From Leucobacter zeae (GTDB lineage Bacteria; Actinomycetota; Actinomycetes; Actinomycetales; Microbacteriaceae), in contig NZ_QYAB01000001.1 of assembly GCF_016758175.1 (NCBI RefSeq), positions 797,256 through 861,255 on the forward strand: DNA of 64,000 nt, in the 5' to 3' direction. The translations under genes and the position numbers were made by a program. The notes under the pieces are model-generated. The model did no database searches. It was not told the DNA's origin and saw only the letters and a program-made list of their open reading frames with translations. Positions 1-8,426 of this stretch are shown here, one piece after another. How positions within the stretch are numbered: the first letter of the stretch is position 1; each line of letters opens with the position of its first letter.

Positions 1-839
1 TCATCAACTTCAAGAACACGGTCGACGGATTCGACAGGGTCATCGCCCAGCGCTATGTGCGGCAGGCGCTCCAGCACCTCATCGATCAGCCCGGCTACAT
101 CAAGAGCCGCGGCGTCTACAACGGGGCGGGAGCCGAGAACTACAGCCCGGACGGCGCCGATTCGCCGTTCCCCGTCGAGTTCGGCGAGAATCCGCCGTAC
201 CCCTACGACCCCGAGGCGGCGAAGCAGCTGCTCACCGACCACGGATGGACCGTCGACGAGTCGGGGACGACGTGCACGGACCCCGGCACCGCCGAGCACC
301 AGTGCGGAGAGGGCATCGAGCAGGGGCAGAAGATCGCCTTCTCGATCGCGTCGGCGAACACGCCCGCATATGTCGGGGCCCGCGACCTCGCATTCGTCTC
401 GGAGGCCAAGAAGCTCGGTATCGAGATCGACGTGGTCACGAAGTCGCTGAACTACATGTACGCCAACTACGGCAACACCTTCTCGCCCGACAAGGCGAAC
501 GAGTGGGCGATGCAGGACTTCGGTCCGCTCTACAACGCGGCGGGGTACCCGACGAGCAACACCGTGTTCAACACCGACGGCACCTTCAACCTCGGCAGCT
601 ACGCGAATCCCGCGGCCGACGAGGCCATCAACGCCTCCACCTTCGGCCTGCAGCCCGAGGCGCTGCGCGACGAGGCGACCCTGCTCGCCGAGGACCTCCC
701 CGCGCTCTTCTTCCCGACGCCCCACACGCTGGTGGTGTGGAAGGATTCGCTGAGCGGGCCCCCCGCGACCTTCCACGCGCTGCTCAGCTTCATCTACTCG
801 CCCGAGCAGTGGTACTTCACCGAGGAGCAGCAGTCCTAG
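1..839 (+). CDS. ABC transporter substrate-binding protein, family 5 (3' part)
   Basis: This is the C-terminal part of an extracytoplasmic peptide- or oligopeptide-binding protein (SBP_bac_5 family). The frame is open from base 3, so the N-terminus, signal peptide and lipobox lie outside the window. The RQAL(Q/S)HLID-type segment near the start, the Pro/Tyr-rich YPYDPEAAKQLL stretch and the final lobe are typical of DppA/OppA-like proteins. The PYDPEKAKQLL-type motif followed by GW is a strong family mark. The permease and ATPase genes are not downstream; an erythromycin-esterase-like gene follows with a 1-nt overlap, so any transporter partners must lie upstream. Substrate is unknown; peptides are likely given the adjacent peptidase genes. 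Confidence 0.85.
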   Translation, partial: INFKNTVDGFDRVIAQRYVRQALQHLIDQPGYIKSRGVYNGAGAENYSPDGADSPFPVEFGENPPYPYDPEAAKQLLTDHGWTVDESGTTCTDPGTAEHQCGEGIEQGQKIAFSIASANTPAYVGARDLAFVSEAKKLGIEIDVVTKSLNYMYANYGNTFSPDKANEWAMQDFGPLYNAAGYPTSNTVFNTDGTFNLGSYANPAADEAINASTFGLQPEALRDEATLLAEDLPALFFPTPHTLVVWKDSLSGPPATFHALLSFIYSPEQWYFTEEQQS

Positions 840-2350
840 TGTTGCGCACCGTCCTGCCGTTCGCCGCCCCGTCGGCCGACCCCGCGTCGGCCGCGCGGGG
901 CGGTGCGGGCGTGGCCGAGGCGCTGCGCGCGATCGTCGGCGAAGCCCTCGTGGTCGGCATCGGCGAGGCGGCGCACAGCGTGGCCGAGGTCCAGGCCGTG
1001 CAGGAGCTCGTCGTCCGCGCGCTGCTCGACGGCGACGAGCGACCCCCGGTCGAGAGGGGCGGGCGACCCCCGCGCGCGGGCGGCGGTGGCGCGGAGGCCG
1101 AGAACCCGGCGCCCGCCGGGGGGATCGCCGTGGTGGCGCTGGAATCCGGGTTCGCCGAGGCGCTCGAGCTCGACGACTGGGTCGGCGGAGCGGGGAGCGA
1201 TGCCGACCTCGCAGCGGTGGCCGGGCGCGGCATGACCTACGGCTTCGGAGCGTCGCCGATCGTGCAGCGGCTGCTCGCAGGGATCCGAGAGCTGAACCGG
1301 CGCGCGGACGGGCATCGCGTGCGCGTCGTCGGCCTCGATCTGCCGGGCTCCGCGATGTCCCCGGGGCCCGCGGTGCGGGTGTGCCTCTCGGCCGTGCCGG
1401 CGCAGCCCGGCGATGCCGAGCTGCTGCGCCGAACGGATCTCGGCGGGCGAACCGAGGCGGCGGTCGCCGTCGCAGCGCTCTCGGAGGGCGGGCGTCGCGC
1501 CCTGGAGACCGATCTGCGAGGGGTCGTCGCCCGGGTGCTGGCGTGCGCCGGTGCGGGCGGGAACGACCCCGAGCGGGCCGGCGATCCCGACCGGATCGGG
1601 CTCGCGGAGCGGGCCGCGGCATCGATCGAGGCGTTCCTCGAGGAGCTCGCCTGCGGAACCGACGGACCGCCGTCGGGCGCGCCGTACCCGCGCGAGCGCT
1701 TCATGGCGGAGACGGCGCTCTGGGCCGCCGAACGCTACGGGCGCACGGTCGTGCTCGCCCACAACGCGCATGTGCGCCGCGAGGCGCTGCACGGCAGGCC
1801 GACGCTCGGCGGCATGCTCGCCGAACGGCTCGGGGACGGCTACCGCGCGGTCGCCACGACCTACGGTCGCGGCCCCGCGGTGCGCTTCGTCGCGCGCTCC
1901 GATCGTCCCTTCGACTGCGACGTGCATCTCGCCCACCGCGGCTCAGCGCCGGGCAGCGTCGACGCGGCCCTCGAACGCACCCTGCCCGACCCGGCGACGT
2001 CCGCGCTGCTCGTGGACCTCCGTGCCTGCGGGGCGCCTGGACGACCGGAGTCGACGGGCGAGACCGATTCCGCGGCTGCAGTGATCGAGCGCGCGCTCGC
2101 CGCCGCGACCGGCATCCATGCCGGCGCAGAGCTCGATCCCGTAGAAGATGTCGCGACGGCGTTCGACGCGATCGTGCACCTGCGGGAGGCGCACCGCGTG
2201 CCCGGCGCGTTCGAGCGGCTGCGCGCGGAGTTCGCTGCGGGACGCCGGGGGCCGGAGCCGGCGATCGATCCGGCGGCGGAACCCGTGCCGGATCCTGCGC
2301 CGAGCGCCGCCCCGGAACGCCCCGACCCACTCGACCAGGAGCCGCGATGA
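839..2350 (+). CDS. Erythromycin esterase-like protein
   Basis: This 503-aa protein belongs to the erythromycin esterase (Ere) superfamily. It has GIGEAAHS at about residues 41-47 (E43, H46), an acidic ALESGF at about 100-105 (E102), and AHNAHV at about 307-312 (H308, H311). These match the His/Glu/His-His set used by EreA/EreB to hydrolyse the macrolide lactone. A Gly/Arg/Glu-rich insertion around residues 66-95 separates the first two motifs and is unusual. The GTG start overlaps the preceding stop (TAGTG), suggesting coupling, and the stop overlaps the next ATG. Many family members are not macrolide esterases, so the substrate is unproven. Confidence 0.75.
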   Translation: MLRTVLPFAAPSADPASAARGGAGVAEALRAIVGEALVVGIGEAAHSVAEVQAVQELVVRALLDGDERPPVERGGRPPRAGGGGAEAENPAPAGGIAVVALESGFAEALELDDWVGGAGSDADLAAVAGRGMTYGFGASPIVQRLLAGIRELNRRADGHRVRVVGLDLPGSAMSPGPAVRVCLSAVPAQPGDAELLRRTDLGGRTEAAVAVAALSEGGRRALETDLRGVVARVLACAGAGGNDPERAGDPDRIGLAERAAASIEAFLEELACGTDGPPSGAPYPRERFMAETALWAAERYGRTVVLAHNAHVRREALHGRPTLGGMLAERLGDGYRAVATTYGRGPAVRFVARSDRPFDCDVHLAHRGSAPGSVDAALERTLPDPATSALLVDLRACGAPGRPESTGETDSAAAVIERALAAATGIHAGAELDPVEDVATAFDAIVHLREAHRVPGAFERLRAEFAAGRRGPEPAIDPAAEPVPDPAPSAAPERPDPLDQEPR

Positions 2351-4455
2351 GCATCGACTACCCGATCACCCGCACCGGGGACGACGCGTCGGCGCCGGCC
2401 GGCGTGCGGATCGCCGACCCCTACCGCTGGCTCGAGGCCGACACCGCGGAGGTGCGCGAGTGGCAGTTGCGGCAGGGCGAGCTCGCGAGCCGGATCATCG
2501 GGGCCGGCGGCAGGCTCGCCGAGGCCCGGGCCTTCGTCGCGGCGTACGACGACGGGGCGCGGCCCGACCTGCCGCTGCCGGCCGCAGGGCTGTGGTTCTG
2601 GGCGGAACCCGATGCGCGCGGCGTGGCGATCCGCGTCGCCGACGAGCCCTACGGGCCGGGGCGGGAGCTCGTGCACCTCGCGGAGTTCGCCGACGCCGAC
2701 CCCGGCGCCCCGACGCCGACGCTCTCGTGGCTCGCACCGGCACCGGACGGCACACTGCTGGCGCTCGGCGTCTGCACCGACGGGAGCGAGCACCATCGCA
2801 TCCGCCTCCTCGACGTGCGGACCGGCGAGGTGCGGTCGGATGCGCCGTCGCAGACGCTCCACAGCGCGTGGGCCGGCGGCGTGAGCTGGTGGCCCGACAG
2901 CCGCGGCTTCTCGTTCTTCGCGCTGACCGGGCGCCCCGAGGACTTCGTCCAGGCCGTGTTCGCGCACCGGATCGGCGGTGGGACCAGCGTCGAAGCCGTG
3001 CCGATCCCCGAGGGATCGCGGGAGTACACCCGGCTGCAGTACGGCGTCGACGGACGCTGGGCTGTCGCGAGCCATCGGCTCGGCAGCCCGTCGCCGGTCG
3101 CGGTGCGCGACGCGGACGGGGGCCGCGGCTGGCGGCCCTTTGTCACGGGCCTGCCGCTCGGGCCGGGCGGAACGGTCGCCGGGCACATCGTGGGCGACGC
3201 GTACGTGGCCGTCACCGACGTGGGGGCCCCGCGCGGCCGGATCGTGTCGATCCCGCTGGCGGCCGAACGCCCCGAGGACCCCGCCACCTGGACCGAGCTC
3301 GTGCCCGAGTCGGACGTCGTGCTGCGCGCCGTCACTCCGGTCGGCGATCGGCTCTACGTGCACGGCTTCGACCGGACCGTGGCCTTCGTGCGGATCCTCG
3401 ACGCCACGGGCCGGGCGGTACCGGGCGAGCCCGACCGGGTGCCGTTGCCCGGGAAAGGCGCGATCGGTGCCCCGTTCTTCGCGCTCACCGCGCTGGCGGC
3501 GAGCCCGCCTGCCGACGCGCGCGACGGATTCGTGTTCGCCTTCTCGACGCTCACGACCTCGTGGGGCGTCTACCGGCATCGGCCGGGGGCGGCGGAGCTC
3601 GAGACGCTCCGGGCGCCAGGGATCGAGCTCGACGCGCGGGTCGAGCTGCATTCGGCCCGAGCGGCAGACGGCACCGCGATCCCGTTCCACGTGGTGCGCC
3701 CTGCCGGGGCGGATCCGGCCACCCCGGCGCCCGTGCTCATCTCGGCCTACGGCGCCGCGAACGTCCCGCTCCTGCCCCAGTACCAGGGCGACCTCGCGGC
3801 CTGCGTCGCGGCTGGCGGCACCATCGTGCAGGCCTACCTGCGCGGCGGAGGCGAGCTCGGCAGCGGCTGGTTCCGCGGCGCGCATCGCGAGCGGCGCCAC
3901 GTGCGCGACGGCGACCTCGTCGCGGTCGCGGAGCACCTCGTCGCGTCCGGCATCGCCGACGCCGACCGGCTGGCGCTCACGGGCGGATCCGACGGCGGCC
4001 TCATGTGCGGCGTCGCCGTCACGACGCGGCCCGACCTGTGGCGCGCGGTGCTGCCGCGCGCGCCGCTGCTCGACCTGATCGGCGGCATCCGGGACCCCTA
4101 CCTCGAGTTCGTGATCCGCAAGGCGTGGGGCGATCCCGACATCGCCGAGGACGTGCGCAGGCTCGCGGCGAACTCGCCGTACGAACTGATCCGGCCGGGG
4201 CGGTACCCGGCGGTGTACGTGCAGGCAGGGGACACCGACCCCCGCTGCCCGCCATGGCAGGCGCGCAAGTTCGCCGCCAGGCTGCAGGCCGCGCAGCGGG
4301 GCGATGCGCCGATCCTGCTGCACGTGTTCGAGAACGCGGGGCACGGCGCGGCGACGAGCCCCGAGGTGCTCGCGCAGCAGGACGCCGAGTGGCTCGCCGT
4401 GCTGCTGGGCGAGCTGGGCCTCGGGTCCGCGGAGGGTCGGGATCCGCGGCGGTGA
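2347..4455 (+). CDS. S9A family prolyl oligopeptidase / oligopeptidase B-like
   Basis: This is a 702-aa cytoplasmic serine peptidase. The N-terminal DPYRWLE signature (about residues 24-30) is typical of prolyl oligopeptidases and is followed by the beta-propeller. The C-terminal alpha/beta-hydrolase domain has the nucleophile elbow GGSDGG with Ser548, the acidic residue in AGDTDPRCP (about 629-637) and His666 in NAGHG. Length fits the family (about 690-720 aa). The ATG overlaps the upstream stop by four bases, so the gene is probably translated with the esterase-like gene. It would cut short peptides after import, which suits the binding protein upstream. Confidence 0.92.
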   Translation: MSIDYPITRTGDDASAPAGVRIADPYRWLEADTAEVREWQLRQGELASRIIGAGGRLAEARAFVAAYDDGARPDLPLPAAGLWFWAEPDARGVAIRVADEPYGPGRELVHLAEFADADPGAPTPTLSWLAPAPDGTLLALGVCTDGSEHHRIRLLDVRTGEVRSDAPSQTLHSAWAGGVSWWPDSRGFSFFALTGRPEDFVQAVFAHRIGGGTSVEAVPIPEGSREYTRLQYGVDGRWAVASHRLGSPSPVAVRDADGGRGWRPFVTGLPLGPGGTVAGHIVGDAYVAVTDVGAPRGRIVSIPLAAERPEDPATWTELVPESDVVLRAVTPVGDRLYVHGFDRTVAFVRILDATGRAVPGEPDRVPLPGKGAIGAPFFALTALAASPPADARDGFVFAFSTLTTSWGVYRHRPGAAELETLRAPGIELDARVELHSARAADGTAIPFHVVRPAGADPATPAPVLISAYGAANVPLLPQYQGDLAACVAAGGTIVQAYLRGGGELGSGWFRGAHRERRHVRDGDLVAVAEHLVASGIADADRLALTGGSDGGLMCGVAVTTRPDLWRAVLPRAPLLDLIGGIRDPYLEFVIRKAWGDPDIAEDVRRLAANSPYELIRPGRYPAVYVQAGDTDPRCPPWQARKFAARLQAAQRGDAPILLHVFENAGHGAATSPEVLAQQDAEWLAVLLGELGLGSAEGRDPRR

Positions 4456-4764
4456 TCCGCGCTGCCCGTGCAGCTGCGCGACTGCGCAGCTCGCGTGACT
4501 GAGTATCTCGCGCAGCTCGCGTGTCTGAGTATCTCGCGCAGCTCGCGTGTCTGCGAGATATCTGGCATCTGCAGGACGTATGACGGTTCGCCGCGGGATG
4601 AACAGATATCCGGCGGATCGCAGATATCCTGCAGGACCCAGTGATCCGGCGGATCGCAGTGATCCGGCGGATCGCTGTGATCGGGCGGATCGCGCGCGTC
4701 TGCTCCCGGATCGCGCGCCGCCGCACGCGTCTCGATCCCGGAGCGCTCGTTCGGACCCTGCGGA
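4456..4764. repeat. Intergenic repeat cluster between convergent genes
   Basis: This 309-base gap lies between the ends of two convergent genes and holds no credible gene. It contains two adjacent perfect copies of a 26-bp unit (4501-4526 and 4527-4552) with a partial third copy before them. Three near-perfect copies of an 18-bp unit, GTGATCCGGCGGATCGCA, follow at 4641-4694. Between them are AGATATC-containing segments at 4557-4638 that resemble the gap at 32.47-32.58 kb. Short reading frames give low-complexity Ile/Arg repeats on both strands, as expected from repeats rather than coding DNA. No clean rho-independent terminator is visible, although the inverted arrays could fold in RNA. Confidence 0.8.
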
Positions 4765-6402
4765 CTACGTCTCGACCGACAGCGCGAGCAACCGCAGCTG
4801 CAGCATCGCCGCGAAGCGCGCGTCGGGATCGCCGAGGTCGATGCCGCCGACCTCGGCGACGCGCCGCAGGCGGTAGCGGAAGGTGTTCGTATGCACGAAC
4901 ATCGCCGCCGACGCGATCGCGACGTCGCCGAACGCGTCGAGCCAGGCGCGGAGCGTGTCGACGAGCGCGCCCTGGTGCTCGCGGTCGTATGCAGCGAGGC
5001 GCGCGATCGCACCGGAGGGGAAGTCCGTCGCGGGCACCGGGAGCTCGAGCAGCAGCGCTTCGGCATGCACCTCGTCGAAGCGCGCGACGGTGCTCCCCGA
5101 CATACGCGAGCGCAGCACGCGCAGCGCGCGGTCGGCCCCCGATCGCGAGTAGGCGAGGTCGCCGACGCCCGGTGCGATGCGGCCGATGCCGACGAGCGGT
5201 TGCAGCGGCGACCGCACGCGCGAGAGGAACTCCTCGGCCAGGCGCACGGCGCCTTCGGACGCCTCCGCCGCAGCGGACGGCAGCGGGAGCACGCCGTAGG
5301 CGACGTCGTCGATGAGCCCGGAGAGCGCACGGGGATGCGCGAACGAAAGGTGCACCGCGAACGCGTCGGCCACACGTTTGCGCTCCGCGGCGATGTGGGC
5401 GTGCGCCAGACGCTCGCTCGTCGGGTCGACGAGCGACAGCGCCAGCACGATGGCCGGTTCGTCGCGCATCTCGAGGCGCCTGACGGCCTCCTGCGCCCCG
5501 GCGCCGCCCTCGAGCGCCCTGCCGAGCAGATCGGCGCGCAGGCGGCGCTCGACGTCGGCGTCGGTGCGCTGCCAGACCATGTGCATGGCCACGAGCCGCG
5601 ACGCCTCGACCAGCGCCTGGCCGTGCTCGGGGCTCAGCGGATCCGGCGAGGCCACCCAGATGGTGCCGAGGATCTCGTCGCCCGCGCGCACCGCGATGGC
5701 GGTGCGCGCCTGCTCCTGCGGCTCGGCGCCGGCGGACACGGGCAGCGGTGCGACGAGCACCGGACCATCGGTGCGGGTGATCTCCTGGAACACCCCCTGC
5801 TCCTCGAGGAACCGCGTGTACTGCGGGGGCACCTGCCTGCCGAGGATGGTCTGCACGCGCGAGGCGTCGGTGCCCTCCTGCCGACTCGAGAACGCGAGCA
5901 GGCGCGAGTGCCGATCCTCGATCGTCACGGGAGCCTCGAGCAGCGCCGCGATCGCGTTCGCGACCGCGAACAGGTCGCCGGCGAGGATGCCGCCGAAGGT
6001 CACCGGCCGGGGATCGTCGGGATCTCCCGGAGTCATGAGCGCCCGCAGCATGCCGGCGAGGTGCGCCCAGGCGGTCCCGGGCGAGACGGCGAGCAGCACG
6101 ACCCCGGCCGCCTCGGTCGCCGCGACGAGCTCGGGATCCGGGGCGAAGGGCGCCCGCACCACGAGCCCCACGGTGCGGCTCTCGCCGAGCTGGTCGACCA
6201 CGCGGCGCACCTCGGCGGCGCCGCGCAGCCCGACGCCGAGCACGAGCGCGCTGCTCGGGGCCTCCGGCTCGTCGTGCGGATCGTGGATGACGATCGCCTC
6301 GATGCTGCGCTCCGCATGCACCGGGCCGCAGACGACCTGCAGCAGGGTCGTGCCGAGCTCTTCGAGGACGCGGCCGAGGCTGGTCTGCGGTCGATGCGTC
6401 AT
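4765..6402 (-). CDS. PucR/CdaR-family transcriptional regulator
   Basis: This 545-aa regulator has an N-terminal PucR-like ligand domain (about 1-130), a middle GAF-like region and a C-terminal PucR helix-turn-helix domain. The latter shows the family mark FVHTNTFRYRLRRV near residue 505. Relatives control purine, amino-acid and secondary-metabolite catabolic genes. I chose the ATG start; an in-frame GTG six codons upstream is possible and neither has a strong Shine-Dalgarno site. It is the last gene of the run M20 deacylase, GNAT, racemase, regulator, so it likely senses an amino-acid ligand and controls that operon. Confidence 0.88.
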   Translation of the reverse strand: MTHRPQTSLGRVLEELGTTLLQVVCGPVHAERSIEAIVIHDPHDEPEAPSSALVLGVGLRGAAEVRRVVDQLGESRTVGLVVRAPFAPDPELVAATEAAGVVLLAVSPGTAWAHLAGMLRALMTPGDPDDPRPVTFGGILAGDLFAVANAIAALLEAPVTIEDRHSRLLAFSSRQEGTDASRVQTILGRQVPPQYTRFLEEQGVFQEITRTDGPVLVAPLPVSAGAEPQEQARTAIAVRAGDEILGTIWVASPDPLSPEHGQALVEASRLVAMHMVWQRTDADVERRLRADLLGRALEGGAGAQEAVRRLEMRDEPAIVLALSLVDPTSERLAHAHIAAERKRVADAFAVHLSFAHPRALSGLIDDVAYGVLPLPSAAAEASEGAVRLAEEFLSRVRSPLQPLVGIGRIAPGVGDLAYSRSGADRALRVLRSRMSGSTVARFDEVHAEALLLELPVPATDFPSGAIARLAAYDREHQGALVDTLRAWLDAFGDVAIASAAMFVHTNTFRYRLRRVAEVGGIDLGDPDARFAAMLQLRLLALSVET

Positions 6403-6438
6403 AGCGGGTGGCACGGGCACGAGGCTAGCACGCGGGCA

Positions 6439-7551
6439 TCAGGCCGCCGCGACCGGGATCCACTCGCGCTCGACCGTCACCTCCTCGAGCACCTCGGGGA
6501 GAGGGACGACGCCGATGCCCGGCCCGGTCGGCACGGCGAGGTGACCGTCCTCGAGGCGGAACGGTTCGGTGAGATCGGTCGAGAAGTAGCGGTCCGATGC
6601 CGAGGTGTCTCCCGGCATGGTGCACCCGGGCAGCGCGGCGAGCGCGAGGTTCGCGGCACGCCCGATCCCGGTTTCGAGCATGCCGCCGCACCACACGGGC
6701 ACGTCGTGCGCGGAGCAGACGTCGTGGATGCGCCTGGCCTCGAGGTAGCCGCCGACGCGGCCGGGCTTGATGTTCACGATGCTGCAGGATCCGAGCTCGA
6801 TGGCGGCCGCGGCGTGGTGGGCCGAGAGGATCGACTCGTCGAGGCAGATCGGCGTCTCGACGGCGCGCGCGAGCCGCGCGTGACCGAGCAGGTCGTCCGC
6901 GGCGAGCGGCTGCTCGAGCAGGGTGAGGTCGAACGCGTCGAGCCGCGCGAGGTGGCGCGCGTCGGCGGGCCGGTAGCTCGCGTTCGCGTCGACCTGCAGG
7001 TCGATGTCTCCGAAGCGCTCGCGCACGGCGCGCACGGGTTCGAGGTCCCAGCCGGGCTCGATCTTGAGCTTGATCCGCACGTAGCCGGCGTCGAGGTAGC
7101 CGGCGACGGCGTCGAGCAGCGCGGGGATCGTGTCGGTGATGCCGACCGAGACCCCGCACGCGACGCGGGATCGGGTGGCACCGAGCGCGTGCGAGAGCGG
7201 GACGCCGCGGCCCCTGAGGTCGGCGTCGAGCACCGCCGTCTCGAGTGCGGACTTCGCGAGCCGGTGCCCCTTGAACCGGCCGAGCGCCGGCGCGAGCGCG
7301 TGCGCGTCGCGCAACTCGACCCCGGAGAGCGCCGGAACGAGGTGGCGCCGCAGCACCTCCGCGGCTCCGTGCGTGTACTCGGACGAGTAGAGCGGCTCCT
7401 CGCTCGCGCCGCACTCGCCCCAGCCCTCGGCCGCGTCGGTCACGGCGCGCACGAGGAGCGTCTCGCGCACGGTCTCGACGCCGAACGAGGTGCGGAAGGG
7501 GGCGACGAGCGGCATTCGGATCGTGCGGATCTCGATTCCCTGCAGACGCAT
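6439..7551 (-). CDS. o-Succinylbenzoate synthase / N-succinylamino acid racemase (enolase superfamily)
   Basis: This 370-aa protein of the MenC/NSAR family has all active-site residues: KLK at 161-163 (K161, K163), D188 in VDAN, E213 in LLEQP, D238-E239 in CLDES and K262 in IKPGRVGG. These sit within one position of the Amycolatopsis OSBS/NSAR enzyme. A good Shine-Dalgarno (AGGAGA) precedes the ATG. Family members make o-succinylbenzoate for menaquinone, racemise N-succinylamino acids, or do both. No menaquinone genes are nearby; the partners are a GNAT acyltransferase and an M20 hydrolase, which favours the racemase role converting N-succinyl-D- to N-succinyl-L-amino acids. Confidence 0.9.
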   Translation of the reverse strand: MRLQGIEIRTIRMPLVAPFRTSFGVETVRETLLVRAVTDAAEGWGECGASEEPLYSSEYTHGAAEVLRRHLVPALSGVELRDAHALAPALGRFKGHRLAKSALETAVLDADLRGRGVPLSHALGATRSRVACGVSVGITDTIPALLDAVAGYLDAGYVRIKLKIEPGWDLEPVRAVRERFGDIDLQVDANASYRPADARHLARLDAFDLTLLEQPLAADDLLGHARLARAVETPICLDESILSAHHAAAAIELGSCSIVNIKPGRVGGYLEARRIHDVCSAHDVPVWCGGMLETGIGRAANLALAALPGCTMPGDTSASDRYFSTDLTEPFRLEDGHLAVPTGPGIGVVPLPEVLEEVTVEREWIPVAAA

Positions 7552-7565
7552 GGGCTCTCCTGTTC

Positions 7566-8426
7566 TCAACGGGGGTCCTTCCGGTCGACGATGTACCAGC
7601 CCGCGCGGTCGAACCCGCGCACGCGCGCGCCCTCGGCCATGAGCGCGCCCAGCGACTCGCGCAGGGCGATCCGCCAGTCGGCCGCGGCGCGGGGATCCTC
7701 GAGGCGCATGGCCTCGATGTCGGCGGGCACGCCGACGAGCACCGTGCCGCCGCTGGCGGTGCGGGCGACCGGCCGGCCGGCCGGCGAGGGTTCGAGTACC
7801 GGCCGGGCTCCCGAGATCCCCCCGGAGGGCACCCCGGCGCACGCCGACACGACGTCGAACGATGAGAGGCGCCAGCGGATCAGCACCCGGTCGGTGTCGT
7901 CCGCGCGGTTGATGTCGTCGTCCATCGGACCGTAGAAGCTCGGCAGGTACTCGTCCGCGGTGGCGGCGAGCTTATGCAGGTTGAAGTACGCGTTGCGCCG
8001 GATCAGAGGGTCGAAGGTCCACGTGATGTCCTCGGCCCCGCACTGCAACGCCCATGCGCGCTGGTGCAGCTTCATGGCGAAGCCGACGCTGCGCCCGCGC
8101 ATCCGGTCGTCGACGCCGGCGATGTGGCTGTGCAGCACCCGGCGCGCCGGCGGGCCGAAGAATCCGAAGCACGCTCCGACGAGGTCGTCGCCGGCGAACG
8201 CGCCGCTGACGTAGCTGCCCGCCTTCGCCATCGCGCGCAGCATGTCGGCGGTGACCGGAGTCCCGGCGGGGCCGGTGCGCCAGACGCGTTCGTAGAGGCG
8301 CTGGACGCCGTGGAGCACCTCGATGTCGTCGACCGTGCGGATCTCGACGCTCGACGCCCTGGACGCGGCGTCGGCAGCGGCCCAGGCGGCCTCGAGCGGG
8401 TGGCGCGGGCGGGGTGCGGTGCTCAT
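7566..8426 (-). CDS. COG3375-like GNAT acyltransferase (putative D-amino acid N-succinyltransferase)
   Basis: This 286-aa protein has a GNAT core in its N-terminal two thirds: GAFAGDDLVGACFGFFG at about 75-91, a HSHIAGV strand and RMRGRSVGFAMKLHQR in the acyl-CoA binding region. TWTFDPLIRRNAYFNLHKLA is the hallmark of COG3375 proteins. In Geobacillus such a protein is the succinyl-CoA:D-amino acid N-succinyltransferase next to NSAR. The ATG overlaps the upstream stop (ATGA) and the gap to the racemase is only 14 bases, so all are probably co-transcribed. The acyl donor and amino-acid preference are inferred from family and context only. Confidence 0.82.
   Translation of the reverse strand: MSTAPRPRHPLEAAWAAADAASRASSVEIRTVDDIEVLHGVQRLYERVWRTGPAGTPVTADMLRAMAKAGSYVSGAFAGDDLVGACFGFFGPPARRVLHSHIAGVDDRMRGRSVGFAMKLHQRAWALQCGAEDITWTFDPLIRRNAYFNLHKLAATADEYLPSFYGPMDDDINRADDTDRVLIRWRLSSFDVVSACAGVPSGGISGARPVLEPSPAGRPVARTASGGTVLVGVPADIEAMRLEDPRAAADWRIALRESLGALMAEGARVRGFDRAGWYIVDRKDPR

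Noticed and set aside
4641..4694. CRISPR-like array of 18-bp units
   Set aside because: There are no spacers between the units; it is a simple tandem repeat.
4019..4726. Frame with repeated ITAIRR-type residues near 4.6 kb
   Set aside because: The repetition is the translation of the 18-bp tandem array, not a protein repeat.
6439..7551. menC acting only in menaquinone synthesis
   Set aside because: No other men genes are nearby and the two partner genes match the N-succinylamino acid pathway; OSBS activity in addition is not excluded.
4891..7935. A 1014-codon plus-strand frame
   Set aside because: It lies opposite the PucR and racemase genes, has Arg/Ala/Asp-rich low-complexity translation and no recognisable domain. 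It is a GC-rich shadow frame.
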